Of a stretch of 33,108 nucleotides of DNA, positions 1-9,406 are shown one piece after another (position 1 is the first letter of the stretch; each line of letters opens with the position of its first letter). The notes below the pieces were generated by a model. That model had not been told where the DNA came from and did not search any database. It was given only the letters and a program-made list of their open reading frames with translations. The stretch spans positions 1-33,108 of the forward strand of contig JAAYPP010000094.1 of assembly GCA_012519765.1 (NCBI GenBank), read 5' to 3'. Source of the DNA: Lentisphaerota bacterium (lineage in GTDB: Bacteria; Verrucomicrobiota; Lentisphaeria; Victivallales; Victivallaceae). A program made the translations under genes and the position numbers.

Positions 1-36
1 AAAAAAAATGCCCGGCAAAAACCGGGCATTTTTTAA
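1..36 (-). terminator. Rho-independent terminator of the PDH operon (symmetrical, possibly bidirectional)
   Basis: AAAAAAAATGCCCGGCAAAAACCGGGCATTTTTT: GC-rich stem ATGCCCGG/CCGGGCAT flanked by A and T runs, 14 nt beyond the stop of the E2 gene. Confidence 0.9.
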
Positions 37-49
37 TACTTAAGTAATG

Positions 50-1417
50 TCAGATTAAACCGTCCCACAGGGCGGCATCTTCCAGTTTCTTTTTCAGCGC
101 ATTTACGAATTCTGCACCGAGTGCGCCGTCGATAATCCGATGGTCGCAGCTCAATGTAACTTTCATAATATCGCGTACAACAATTTCACCGTCGCGCACC
201 ACCGGAGTCGGGACTGACGATGAAACCGCCAGAATGGCGCTTTCGCCCGGATTGACAATGGCGATGAAGTTTTCAAGGTTCATCATGCCCATATTGGAGA
301 TGGTGAAAGTTCCGCCTTTGAGCTGATCGGGGGCGATTTTTCCGGCGCGGGCTTTTTCTGCGTATTCGGCCGTTTCCGCCTGAATTTCATCCAGACCTTT
401 GCGGTCGGTGTTGCGGATTACCGGAACCAGCAGTCCGTTTGGTACGCTTACCGCGACGCCGACGTTGATTTTGGAACGTCTGATAACAGAATTTCCGTCG
501 GTAATCGCATTGACCATCGGGAGTTCCCGCAATGACAGAGCCGCCGCTTTGACGATGAAGGCATTGACACTGAGGTTGATTCCTTCATCTTTAAGCAGTT
601 TACGTTTGGCCATGATCACTCCCATGTCAATTGCGACGGTGACATAAAAGTGAGGAATGGTCTGTTTGGACTGCTGAAGACGCTGTGCGATAATTTTCCG
701 CATGGTGTTCATGACCTGCGGTTTTTCCGCGGCGGCATCTTTAACATCCTGAATGGTGATTCTGCCGTTATCTCCGGTTCCTTCAATGGCGAGCAGTTCG
801 AGCTGTTCTTTCTTGGCCAGCTCAAATGCTACCGGAGTAATCTTTTTGTCATGGTATCCGGAGGTTTCCAGATAATTTTTAACATCCTGTTCGGTGACAC
901 GACCTACGCCGCCGCCGGTACCGCTGATATTGTTCAGGTTGACCAGGTAATTGGCAGCAAATTTGCGGGCACGCGGGCTGACAATTTTACGCACTGGGGT
1001 AGTTGCCGCCGCAGGTTTTGCCGCCGGAGCCGGAGCTTGAACCGGAGTCTGAACAGGTTTTGCCGCCGGAGTTGCCGTTTTTGCTGTCGGAGGCGGAGCG
1101 GGTGCTGCTGCCGGCTTGGCCGGTTCCGGTGCTTTGGGTGGCGCGGGTGCAGCCAGCATGTCATCCGGAATCTTTTCGCCGGGTTCGCCGATTATTGCCG
1201 CGGTAGTCATTACCGGTACTTCAACGCCGGCTGGAGTAACAACTTTCAGGATGGTTCCTTCAAATTGGGATTCGACTTCGAGCACGGCTTTATCGGTTTC
1301 AACTTCAAAGAGAACATCGCCTTTTTTGATTTGCGCTCCCTCTTTGACCTGCCATGAAGCAATGGTAACAGTCTCTTCAGACTGTCCGAGCTTCGGAATT
1401 GGAATTTTGGTTGCCAT
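50..1417 (-). CDS. pdhC: Dihydrolipoamide acyltransferase (E2) of the pyruvate dehydrogenase complex, with one lipoyl domain and two peripheral-subunit-binding-like motifs
   Basis: N-terminal lipoyl domain (FEVETDKAVLEVES), Ala/Pro-rich linker, two E3-binding-like segments, C-terminal catalytic motif DHRIIDG. Confidence 0.93.
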   Translation of the reverse strand: MATKIPIPKLGQSEETVTIASWQVKEGAQIKKGDVLFEVETDKAVLEVESQFEGTILKVVTPAGVEVPVMTTAAIIGEPGEKIPDDMLAAPAPPKAPEPAKPAAAPAPPPTAKTATPAAKPVQTPVQAPAPAAKPAAATTPVRKIVSPRARKFAANYLVNLNNISGTGGGVGRVTEQDVKNYLETSGYHDKKITPVAFELAKKEQLELLAIEGTGDNGRITIQDVKDAAAEKPQVMNTMRKIIAQRLQQSKQTIPHFYVTVAIDMGVIMAKRKLLKDEGINLSVNAFIVKAAALSLRELPMVNAITDGNSVIRRSKINVGVAVSVPNGLLVPVIRNTDRKGLDEIQAETAEYAEKARAGKIAPDQLKGGTFTISNMGMMNLENFIAIVNPGESAILAVSSSVPTPVVRDGEIVVRDIMKVTLSCDHRIIDGALGAEFVNALKKKLEDAALWDGLI

Positions 1418-1437
1418 AATTTGCTTTCCTCATGCTA

Positions 1438-3729
1438 TCAGAATAATTTTTTGACGGCGTTGACCATGTCCTGTACGTTGGGCAGAAACGCCTGTTCCAG
1501 CGTGAAGGCCTGCGGTGCAATACCATTTTTCGCTCCGACTTTAAGCACTGGAGCATCGAGGTCGTCAAAACATTCTGCGGTGATTTGAGACACAATTTCG
1601 CCGGTGAAGCTGCCGATGTCCACGCATTGGCTGATGGCGACACAACGTCCGGTTTTGCGCACTGAAGCGAAAACAGTATCCCAATCGAAAGGCACCAGGG
1701 TGCGCGGGTCAATAACTTCGACTTCAATGCCTTCCGCGGCGAGCTGTTCAGCCGCTTTCAGCGCATCGCTGACGGCAGGACCCCAAACTACGATGGTCGC
1801 GTCCTTTCCTTCGCGAATGATGTTGGCTTCTCCGAACGGAATCAGATATTCTTCTTCGGGAACTACTCCTTTGACGTTGTAAAGCAGTTGTCCCTCAACA
1901 AAAACCACGGGGTTGTTGTTGCGGATTGCGGTTTTAATTAAACCTTTGGCATCATAAGGGTTGGACGGATATGCGACATAAGTTCCCGGAATGTGTGCGA
2001 ACATCGATTCCAGTGACTGTGAATGCTGACCGCCGTAGCCTTTGCCGCCGCCGACGGAACAGCGCACGACCATCGGAACTTCGGTAGAAGCACCGGTCAT
2101 GTAGTGCCATTTGGCAGCCTGGTTGGATATCTGGTCTGAAGCCATCAGTGCGAAATCCATGTACATCAGCTCGACGACCGGACGATAACCGTTCATCGCC
2201 ATGCCGACACCGGTTCCACAAATACAGGCTTCGGAAATCGGAGTGTTGAAAACCCGGTCGCGTCCGAATACTTCGAGCATTCCCTTGGACAACTTGAACG
2301 CGCCGCCGTATTCTGCGACGTCTTCACCGAAAAGAACTACCCGACCGTCGCGCTTCATTTCTTCGATGATACCTTCTTTGATGGCGTCGCGGTAATTGAT
2401 CTGGCCATTGCCATCACGTTTCACGGTGATGCTGTCAAAAGTTTTGGGTTCGCGATATGGCTCAGGAACGACTTCCGCAGTGGTGTCGGTGTACATGTAT
2501 TTGATAACATCTTCCGGCACTGGATCGGGAGAATCGGCTGCGCGGCGGGCGGCGCGGGCGTTGCGTTCTGCAACTTTCTTGTCAATAGCATTAAGTTCAG
2601 CCGCTTTAGCAACTCCTGCCGCAATCATTTCCTTGCGGAAGTTTTCGACAGGATCGACTTCTTTCCAGCGGGCTTCTTCTTCTTTGGTGCGGTATTCATT
2701 GCGCGGATCAGACAGAGAATGTCCGTAATAACGGTAGGTGTCAAATTCGAGCAGAACCGGTCCTTCACCTTTGGCAATGACAGCGCGGGCGCGGGCAATG
2801 GCGTCACGTACTGCCATTATATCCATGCCGTTGACTACTTCCGCGTGCATGTTGTCGTTGTCAAAGCCTGCGGCGCGGCGTGCCAGGAAATCAACACCGT
2901 TGACTTCGCCGTCGGCGCGTCCGGTCATTCCGTAATGGTTGTTGATGATGGCAAAAATCAGCGGTAGTCCTTTCTTGGTCTGAGCCAGCGGGCCGTTGAA
3001 CTGTTCTTGTGCCGCCCAGTTCAGTGATTCCAGCACTACTCCGTTGGCATATGCTCCGTCGCCGGCGAAAGTGAGTACTACCTGTTTCTGCATTGCCGGA
3101 TCAATCCGGCAGGCCATTGCAGCGCCGGTGGCGATCGGAACTCCGCCGCCGACAATCGCGTTAGCACCGAGGTGTCCAACCCGGAAGTCCGCGATGTGCA
3201 TACCACCGCCGCGGCCTTTGCCGTAACCTTCTTCTTTGCCGAACAGTTCGGCGATGGTGCGGAAAACATGATCTTCCATCACTGCTTCCAACAGAGCATC
3301 ACCGGAAAGACTGGAAAATTCAGGGCAGCGTTCCTTGAGCTGCTCTTCGCTCATTCTGCGGATGGCGTGAAAACCTTTGGCGATAGAGTCGCCGTGTCCG
3401 CGGTGAGTGGAAGTGATCAGGTCGTCAATGGCGAGCATTGAACATGCTCCGGCCGCAGTTGCTTCCTGTCCGATTGAAAGGTGAGTCGGACCGCGATAAT
3501 CGTAATCGCTGATGACTTCATAGGCGCCGGTACGGCATTTCAGAATCATTTCTTCGAACTCGCGAATCACCATCATTGATTCATAAATTTCCAAAGCTTC
3601 AGCCTTGCTGATTTTTTTCGCCTTATAGGCGTCTTTGAGAGAGATGTCGTACTGATAAGCTGGAATGCTTTTCAGTTTGATGGTTTGCTTTTTAAAACTC
3701 GGTACTCCGTCTGCCAGATAGGGTTTCAT
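1438..3729 (-). CDS. Pyruvate dehydrogenase E1, alpha and beta subunits fused in one 763-aa polypeptide
   Basis: N-half has E1-alpha TPP motif GDGAYANG...NNHYGM and YRYYGHSLSDPRNEYRT. C-half has E1-beta-like VVLFGEDVAEYGGAFK, RVFNTPISEACICGTGVGMAMNGYRPVVE. Confidence 0.93.
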   Translation of the reverse strand: MKPYLADGVPSFKKQTIKLKSIPAYQYDISLKDAYKAKKISKAEALEIYESMMVIREFEEMILKCRTGAYEVISDYDYRGPTHLSIGQEATAAGACSMLAIDDLITSTHRGHGDSIAKGFHAIRRMSEEQLKERCPEFSSLSGDALLEAVMEDHVFRTIAELFGKEEGYGKGRGGGMHIADFRVGHLGANAIVGGGVPIATGAAMACRIDPAMQKQVVLTFAGDGAYANGVVLESLNWAAQEQFNGPLAQTKKGLPLIFAIINNHYGMTGRADGEVNGVDFLARRAAGFDNDNMHAEVVNGMDIMAVRDAIARARAVIAKGEGPVLLEFDTYRYYGHSLSDPRNEYRTKEEEARWKEVDPVENFRKEMIAAGVAKAAELNAIDKKVAERNARAARRAADSPDPVPEDVIKYMYTDTTAEVVPEPYREPKTFDSITVKRDGNGQINYRDAIKEGIIEEMKRDGRVVLFGEDVAEYGGAFKLSKGMLEVFGRDRVFNTPISEACICGTGVGMAMNGYRPVVELMYMDFALMASDQISNQAAKWHYMTGASTEVPMVVRCSVGGGKGYGGQHSQSLESMFAHIPGTYVAYPSNPYDAKGLIKTAIRNNNPVVFVEGQLLYNVKGVVPEEEYLIPFGEANIIREGKDATIVVWGPAVSDALKAAEQLAAEGIEVEVIDPRTLVPFDWDTVFASVRKTGRCVAISQCVDIGSFTGEIVSQITAECFDDLDAPVLKVGAKNGIAPQAFTLEQAFLPNVQDMVNAVKKLF

Positions 3730-3762
3730 TTTTTTGTTCCTTTTTCTGTTGTGTTGTTCTGG

Positions 3763-4536
3763 TTAAAAGACTACTTTAATATTTTTCTTATTTAACTTTC
3801 TGACTACTGCGTCCGGTATTCCCGGGTCGGTAATCAGAGTGCCAATGCTGTTGATGTTCCCGCTGACCGCAAATGACGGATGTCCGATTTTGCTACTGTC
3901 GGCAAGGAGAAAAACTTCTTTGGAACGTTTCATCACCAGTTCTTTGGTGAACGCCTCGTTCGGATCGGTAGTGGAAATTCCTTCCTCGACAGTGAATCCA
4001 ATGGTACCGAGGAATGCTTTGCTGATATTCAGATGCTCAAGAATTCCCGCAGTCATCGGTCCGACCAGGGTTTGGCTTAACGCACGGAATTCACCGCCGA
4101 GAATTATCAGACGGTGTGCGCTTTCTGTCAACTCCGCCGCCGCAGTCATTGAATTGGTAACTACTGTCAAATTGCGTTTCGAACCCAGCAGCGCCGCCAG
4201 TCTTTGCACGGTGCTGCCGCCGTCCAGATAAACGGTATCATTGTCTTCTATGAATTTGAGCGCGAGTTCGGCAATCTGATTTTTTGCCGCCGCATGAAGC
4301 GCGGTTTTCTCGTTGAACAGCGGTTCGATTCTGGGAAATCTGATTTGTTCCGCGCCTCCGTGGACGCGTCGCGCTTTGCCTTTTTCTTCCAGTGATTGAA
4401 GATCGCGACGCACTGTCGCTTCGGATACTTTGAGGCTTTGGCTGAGTTCAGTTATGGTACGAACCCCATTGCCCAACGCTTGCAGAATCAGCTTTTCGCG
4501 TTCTGTAGACAATAATTTTCGGTTGACGGTGACCAT
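3763..4536 (-). CDS. DeoR-family transcriptional regulator
   Basis: N-terminal HTH (REKLILQALGNGVRTITELSQSLKVSEATVRRDLQSLEEKGKARRVHGGA) and DeoR C-terminal sensor motif DGGSTVQRLAALL...VVTNS. Confidence 0.92.
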   Translation of the reverse strand: MVTVNRKLLSTEREKLILQALGNGVRTITELSQSLKVSEATVRRDLQSLEEKGKARRVHGGAEQIRFPRIEPLFNEKTALHAAAKNQIAELALKFIEDNDTVYLDGGSTVQRLAALLGSKRNLTVVTNSMTAAAELTESAHRLIILGGEFRALSQTLVGPMTAGILEHLNISKAFLGTIGFTVEEGISTTDPNEAFTKELVMKRSKEVFLLADSSKIGHPSFAVSGNINSIGTLITDPGIPDAVVRKLNKKNIKVVF

Positions 4537-4666
4537 TAAAAACCTCAGACAATGAATGTGATATGTTTTTGATTTTCAAACTTTAATTTAGCACGTTTGG
4601 AATAATTTGCAAGATTTTGCAAAAAAATTTCAAAAAAAATTAAAACTGCGCTTTTTTATGGGTTTG

Positions 4667-4703
4667 TAAAATTCTCGCGCGCATTATTCGCGCGTTAATT
4701 TTA
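4667..4703. repeat. Intergenic CG-alternating palindrome, copy 1 (degenerate)
   Basis: TAAAATTCTCGCGCGCATTATTCGCGCGTTAATTTTA, inverted repeat similar to copies at 10440, 21221 and 32718. Confidence 0.8.
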
Positions 4704-4803
4704 AGCGCACAAAATGACATGGCAATTTCAGCGAAAATGTTGTTTATGCTGAACAGTTATTTTTCAGGAGTTTGAACAGACCAAAGACGTTGATGATAAG
4801 TAT

Positions 4804-5316
4804 TCAGAAATCAATGCCTTTTCGAGCCGTAAGACCATTTTCAAAAGGATGTTTTTCAGCTTCAATTCGCGAAACCAGATCGCAGATATCCAGCAGGTTT
4901 TGAGGCGCCGAGCGTCCGGTGATAATGACATTCAAGTTTGGATGACGGTTCTGAAGCGCATCTATAACTTCATTTACGTCCAGCATATTTTCAGCGAGAA
5001 CGATATTGAGTTCGTCCAGAACCAGCAGTTCAAGTTCGCTGCTTTTCAGTAGTTCTTTGGCGCGTTCCCAGCCTTTGCTGGCGTATCCGACATGATCACC
5101 GGGAGTCCAGCTGTAGCCGCAACCTGATTTTTCGTAAATAAATCGGTTGGATTTCATTTTTTCGAAAAAAAGCTGTTCTCCGGTTTGGATTGTGCCTTTG
5201 ACAAATTGCAGCAGGGCGATTCGCCAGTCCCAGCCCATGGCCCGGATTATAGTTCCGAATGCCGAAGTGGACTTCCCTTTGCCGTTTCCGGTAATGTTCA
5301 ATAGTAAACCTGTCAT
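4804..5316 (-). CDS. cobO: Cob(I)alamin adenosyltransferase (CobA/CobO/BtuR family)
   Basis: P-loop GNGKGKSTSAFG, LLQFVKG, LDELNIVL and IITGRSAP motifs characteristic of the family. Confidence 0.92.
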   Translation of the reverse strand: MTGLLLNITGNGKGKSTSAFGTIIRAMGWDWRIALLQFVKGTIQTGEQLFFEKMKSNRFIYEKSGCGYSWTPGDHVGYASKGWERAKELLKSSELELLVLDELNIVLAENMLDVNEVIDALQNRHPNLNVIITGRSAPQNLLDICDLVSRIEAEKHPFENGLTARKGIDF

Positions 5317-5459
5317 ATCAAAAACTCCTCAAAATCTGAATTATACACGTTTGAAGTGCAAATTCCATTGTTTATTCTAAAAAATTTAACTTGCTATATT
5401 TTGTATCTGAGGATATTGTTTCAGTCAGTCCAAAAACCACAATAGAGGAGGCATGAATT

Positions 5460-6296
5460 ATGTCAGAACAAGAAACGACTAATAGTGTGGAAGCGAAGAA
5501 AGCACAACCGAAAAATAAAAAACGCATAATTTTAAGAATCATCGGCATTTTGTTACTGGTGCTGATTTTGTTCTTTACTGCTCTTATTTTCTTTATTGAT
5601 GGAATTATTGCGGGAGGAGTCCGGCATGGCGGCACTATGATACTCGGCGTAAAAGTCGATATAGAATCTGTTCGCCTGAAAATATTGAAAGGATCACTGG
5701 AGATGAAGGGACTTACCGTAGAAAATCCTCCCGGATCTTCCGAACAATATGCTTTTAAGCTGCCAGAATTCCATGCCAGTTTGGAGCCGGCATCGTTATT
5801 GAGCAATAAAATTATCATTAGCGATATCAGCATCACTGGTATGCATATCAATTATGAGCCGATGCTGAAAGGTGGAAGTAACCTGCAACTGCTGCTGAAA
5901 AATTTGGAAAAGGCTGAAAAAGCTGAAAAAGAAAAACCGGCGACTGATCCCGGGAAAAAAGAAAAAGGTCCAGCCAAAAAAGTGGTTATCAAACATTTGC
6001 TGGTGGCAGGTGGAGAAATCAACACTACACTGCTCGGAAAAAGCACGATATTTCCGATGCCGAAAGTTGAGATGGCGAATATCGGAGAGAGCAGCGATGT
6101 TTCATTGGTTGAGGCCGTGACAATGTTCTTGACCGAACTGGTTCGCAGCATTATCAACAGTAGCGGCGACCTGATAAAGGATCCGGGCGCGGTCTTGAAG
6201 AGTATCGAGGGTATCAAGGGTATCGACGCCGAAACCAGTGGTGCCGTGAAAGATGCGGTCAAAAATATCAGTGAAATGTTTAAAAGTAGTAAATAA
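5460..6296 (+). CDS. Membrane-anchored AsmA-like/DUF748-like protein
   Basis: Single N-terminal TM helix after a basic stretch; VDIESVRLKILKGSLEMKGLTVENPPG resembles the AsmA repeat pattern. RBS GAGGAGG upstream. Confidence 0.6.
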   Translation: MSEQETTNSVEAKKAQPKNKKRIILRIIGILLLVLILFFTALIFFIDGIIAGGVRHGGTMILGVKVDIESVRLKILKGSLEMKGLTVENPPGSSEQYAFKLPEFHASLEPASLLSNKIIISDISITGMHINYEPMLKGGSNLQLLLKNLEKAEKAEKEKPATDPGKKEKGPAKKVVIKHLLVAGGEINTTLLGKSTIFPMPKVEMANIGESSDVSLVEAVTMFLTELVRSIINSSGDLIKDPGAVLKSIEGIKGIDAETSGAVKDAVKNISEMFKSSK

Positions 6297-6301
6297 TCGC
6301 T

Positions 6302-7558
6302 ATGGCCGGAATTGAAATCATGGCTCCGGCCGGAGCTTTCGATTCACTTTCGGCAGCTTTGCGTGCCGGAGCGGATTCAGTATACTTCGGTGCCGGCAAC
6401 CTTAATATGCGGGCGCGCGCCACTGTCAATTTCCAAATTGATGATTTGCCTAAAGTGGCGCGTTTTTGTCATGCCGCCAGCGCCAAATGTTATCTTACAC
6501 TGAATACAATCATTTTTGATAATGAAATTGATGAAATGCGGCGGCTTTGCGATGCTGCTTGTGAAGCCGGCATTGATGCGGTCATCGCGACTGACTTCGC
6601 GGTTATCCATTATGCTCATTCAATCGGGATGCCGGTTCACATTTCTGTTCAGTCCGGTATTTCCAATTTTGAAGCAGTACGGTTTTATGCTCAATATGCC
6701 GATGCGGTAGTACTGGCGCGCGAGCTGCATTTATCGCAAATCAGAGATATTGTGGCTGCCGTAGTGCGGGAAAAAATCACCGGACCATCCGGCGAGCTGA
6801 TTAAGATTGAAATTTTTGCTCATGGCGCACTCTGTGTAGCCGTTTCAGGTCGATGCGGGATGAGTCTTTCGGTTTATAATTCTTCGGCAGATCGCGGCGC
6901 GTGTTTTCAAAATTGCCGCCGCCGCTATAAGGTTACCGATGAAGAAACCGGACGCGAACTGGTTATCGATAATCATTATGTCATGTCGCCCAAAGACCTG
7001 TGTACTATCGGCTTCCTGGATCAGATCATTGCTTCCGGTGTCGCAATTTTGAAGCTGGAGGGCAGGGGGCGTTCCTCAGATTATGTCAGTACCGTTGTGT
7101 CATGTTATCGTGAAGCGGCGGATGCCTGCGTCTACGGCAGTTACAGTCAGGATAAAGTTGCGAATTGGGTGGAACGGTTGGGAACTGTATTTAATCGGGG
7201 TTTCTGGCACGGGGGCTATTATCTTGGGGAAAACCTTGAACAATGGAGTGCTTCCGGCAACAGCCGTGCTACTATGCGCAAAATTCATCTTGGCCGCGTA
7301 ACCAGGTATTTTCCCAAACTCCAGGTGGCCGAGCTTAGCGTTGAGGCGCAGAATCTTGAATCTGGTTGCGAAATATTGATTACCGGTAACACCACCGGCG
7401 CAATGCAATTCAAAGTCGATGAAATCAGAGTTGACGGCAAGCCGGTAAAAGTTGCCGAAAAACCAGTTTGTGCCAGCATTCCGGTACCTGACAAAGTCCG
7501 GACAAATGATCAGGTCTATCTGCTGATTGAACGCAAATTCGGAGAACCGGCAGAATGA
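6302..7558 (+). CDS. Peptidase U32 family protein (TrhP/YegQ-like, probable tRNA hydroxylation factor)
   Basis: IMAPAGAFDSLSAALRAGADSVYFG, QSGISNFEAVRFY, HGALCVAVSGRCGMS, RGACFQNCRRRY and KDLCTIGFLDQII motifs of the U32 family. Confidence 0.9.
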   Translation: MAGIEIMAPAGAFDSLSAALRAGADSVYFGAGNLNMRARATVNFQIDDLPKVARFCHAASAKCYLTLNTIIFDNEIDEMRRLCDAACEAGIDAVIATDFAVIHYAHSIGMPVHISVQSGISNFEAVRFYAQYADAVVLARELHLSQIRDIVAAVVREKITGPSGELIKIEIFAHGALCVAVSGRCGMSLSVYNSSADRGACFQNCRRRYKVTDEETGRELVIDNHYVMSPKDLCTIGFLDQIIASGVAILKLEGRGRSSDYVSTVVSCYREAADACVYGSYSQDKVANWVERLGTVFNRGFWHGGYYLGENLEQWSASGNSRATMRKIHLGRVTRYFPKLQVAELSVEAQNLESGCEILITGNTTGAMQFKVDEIRVDGKPVKVAEKPVCASIPVPDKVRTNDQVYLLIERKFGEPAE

Positions 7559-7707
7559 ACCCGTATTGTACTGGGGTTGTAGTTTTCAAACCATGAATTC
7601 AGACGGTTTACTGCCGCTGTCGGATTCTGTATTGTTTGACGTGTGGGCTCGGAAGTCATGTTCAGGTTACGACCTTTTGGATTATAAGAAAATTGGAGTT
7701 TTTTTCA

Positions 7708-9258
7708 ATGAGCAGTTTATATCGGGAATTTATTTGTGAATTGCGCAGACTGAAGTGGCTTCCTGGATTTTCTGTTTTTATAATAACTTTTTTGTGGTTC
7801 GGTTTTTTTGCGCTGGGCGATGCTGATGCGCATCATGACGGGATTATGTTCAAACCTGCTGCCGACATGGCGGCAGGACAGGTACTTTTTCGAGACAGTT
7901 TCACTCAATATGGACTATTGACGACATGGATACAAAGTATTGCCATCAGAATTTTCGGTGAACAGCTTATCTGGGTACGGTTTTCTGCAGTTTTTTTCTA
8001 TGCGCTTTCTGCGGTTTTTCTATTGAAAATATGGCGCGCAGTTTTGCCGGGTTTATGGTGCTTTGGAGTGATTCTGTTATTTTGGGCATTACCGGGGTTT
8101 TACCTCGAGAAATTTTGTTTTCTTCCCTGGTCTTCGGTCTATGCATTGTTCTTTTTTCTGTTGACTGCATACTTCTTGCTGTCCGCAGTTCGTCATGATT
8201 CAATGTTAAGTTGGGCTATGGCCGGTTGTGCTGGCGCTCTGACTTTTTGGTGTCGTCAACCGGGAGGATTGGCGTTGGCCGCTGGCGGCGGTTTGGCAAT
8301 TCTCTTGACAATCTGGCGACCGGCGGCATTACCTGATCGTTGCCGGTTCAGGATTTTAGTTTTTGCCTTGAGCGGTTTCTTTTTTCTGCTTTTGCCGTTG
8401 CTTTATTTGCTTATTAATGGTGCCATTGAAGATTGGTATATTCAATCTTTGCGTTTCGCATTTAGATTCGAAGAATCAAAACATCAGATATCTGTTTTTG
8501 ATTTGTTTCCGATATTATCGGTTTACGGAATTTTTCCCTTGATAATGTTGGCTTATTCGATGATTGCACTGATACGGGTTCTCAGGAATAAGGCAAGCTC
8601 GAGAGATTGTTTTTTGCTGTGTCTGGCAGCGGTATCGGCAGCCTCCTGGTTTCAGTATTATCCGGTAGGCTGTGAGCGACATTTGTATTGGGCTGGAGTG
8701 CCGATGTTTGGATTTTATGTTTTAATGCTTTTTGATCTCACTTTATATAAGAAACACCGTGTGCTGGTACTGGTGCTTTTGGGCATTATGGCTTTTTTTC
8801 CGTTACCGGAGATAATCATTCGCGCAGATGGTGTTTTATGGTACGTTGAGACGTTTTCTCAGCGCAGGTCATTCAAGGAAGGTCCGCTAAAAGGAAGCTT
8901 TTTATTTTCGGAAGATTATGCGAACTGGGAAAAACTTTCGGTATTATTTGCTGAAGTGCCGGTTGAATTACAGAAAAAACCTTATGTCAATTTTACTGCA
9001 GATGCGCTGGTTTGCCTATACTTTCCAAATCGCAGTAATTTACATCCGATGTATGTTAATTGGGGTGATCAAGTTTATGATGACTACAGCGAAAAAATTC
9101 ACCGATTAATATTGAAATATAATCCGGTGGTTTACAACAGAGCTTCCTATCGTCCTCCTTTCAGTTCTCGGTTTATGGTTTTGCCTGAAGATGACGGCAA
9201 AAACTTTCAATATTTTGATCTTTCTCCAAACGGTCAGCCGTTTGGCGTCATGAGGTGA
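7708..9258 (+). CDS. Polytopic membrane protein, GT39/ArnT-like glycosyltransferase candidate
   Basis: Many hydrophobic helices; early DADAHHDGIMFKPAADMAAGQVLFRDSFTQYGLL resembles the first periplasmic loop of GT-C enzymes. Start chosen at ATG 7708 (RBS ttggag) rather than the track start 7636. Confidence 0.55.
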   Translation: MSSLYREFICELRRLKWLPGFSVFIITFLWFGFFALGDADAHHDGIMFKPAADMAAGQVLFRDSFTQYGLLTTWIQSIAIRIFGEQLIWVRFSAVFFYALSAVFLLKIWRAVLPGLWCFGVILLFWALPGFYLEKFCFLPWSSVYALFFFLLTAYFLLSAVRHDSMLSWAMAGCAGALTFWCRQPGGLALAAGGGLAILLTIWRPAALPDRCRFRILVFALSGFFFLLLPLLYLLINGAIEDWYIQSLRFAFRFEESKHQISVFDLFPILSVYGIFPLIMLAYSMIALIRVLRNKASSRDCFLLCLAAVSAASWFQYYPVGCERHLYWAGVPMFGFYVLMLFDLTLYKKHRVLVLVLLGIMAFFPLPEIIIRADGVLWYVETFSQRRSFKEGPLKGSFLFSEDYANWEKLSVLFAEVPVELQKKPYVNFTADALVCLYFPNRSNLHPMYVNWGDQVYDDYSEKIHRLILKYNPVVYNRASYRPPFSSRFMVLPEDDGKNFQYFDLSPNGQPFGVMR

Positions 9259-9406
9259 GGGGGGCACAATCAATGCGAGGCGAATGATTATGTGATGCCT
9301 ACGGCTTTGATTATTGAAAAATTGAAAAAAGAGCGTAACGGACTATATTAATCTTTTACGATTTCCCTGAAATACTGTAATTAATCATTAAGGAGAACAG
9401 AAAAAA

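Noticed and set aside
1-36. Possible fifth palindrome copy
   Set aside because: Different sequence (ATGCCCGG stem plus T run); an ordinary Rho-independent terminator.
650-1357. 235-aa plus-strand ORF antisense to the E2 gene
   Set aside because: Low-complexity Arg/Cys/Gly-rich translation mirrors the Ala/Pro-rich linker of the real minus-strand E2 gene; an artefact of codon bias.
5372-5851. 159-aa minus-strand ORF overlapping the AsmA-like gene
   Set aside because: The plus-strand gene has a good RBS and coherent domain structure; this is shadow coding.
6411-6421. CG-alternating stretch gggcgcgcgcc in the U32 gene
   Set aside because: Lies within coding sequence (residues RARATV) and lacks the AT arms and dyad of the repeat family.
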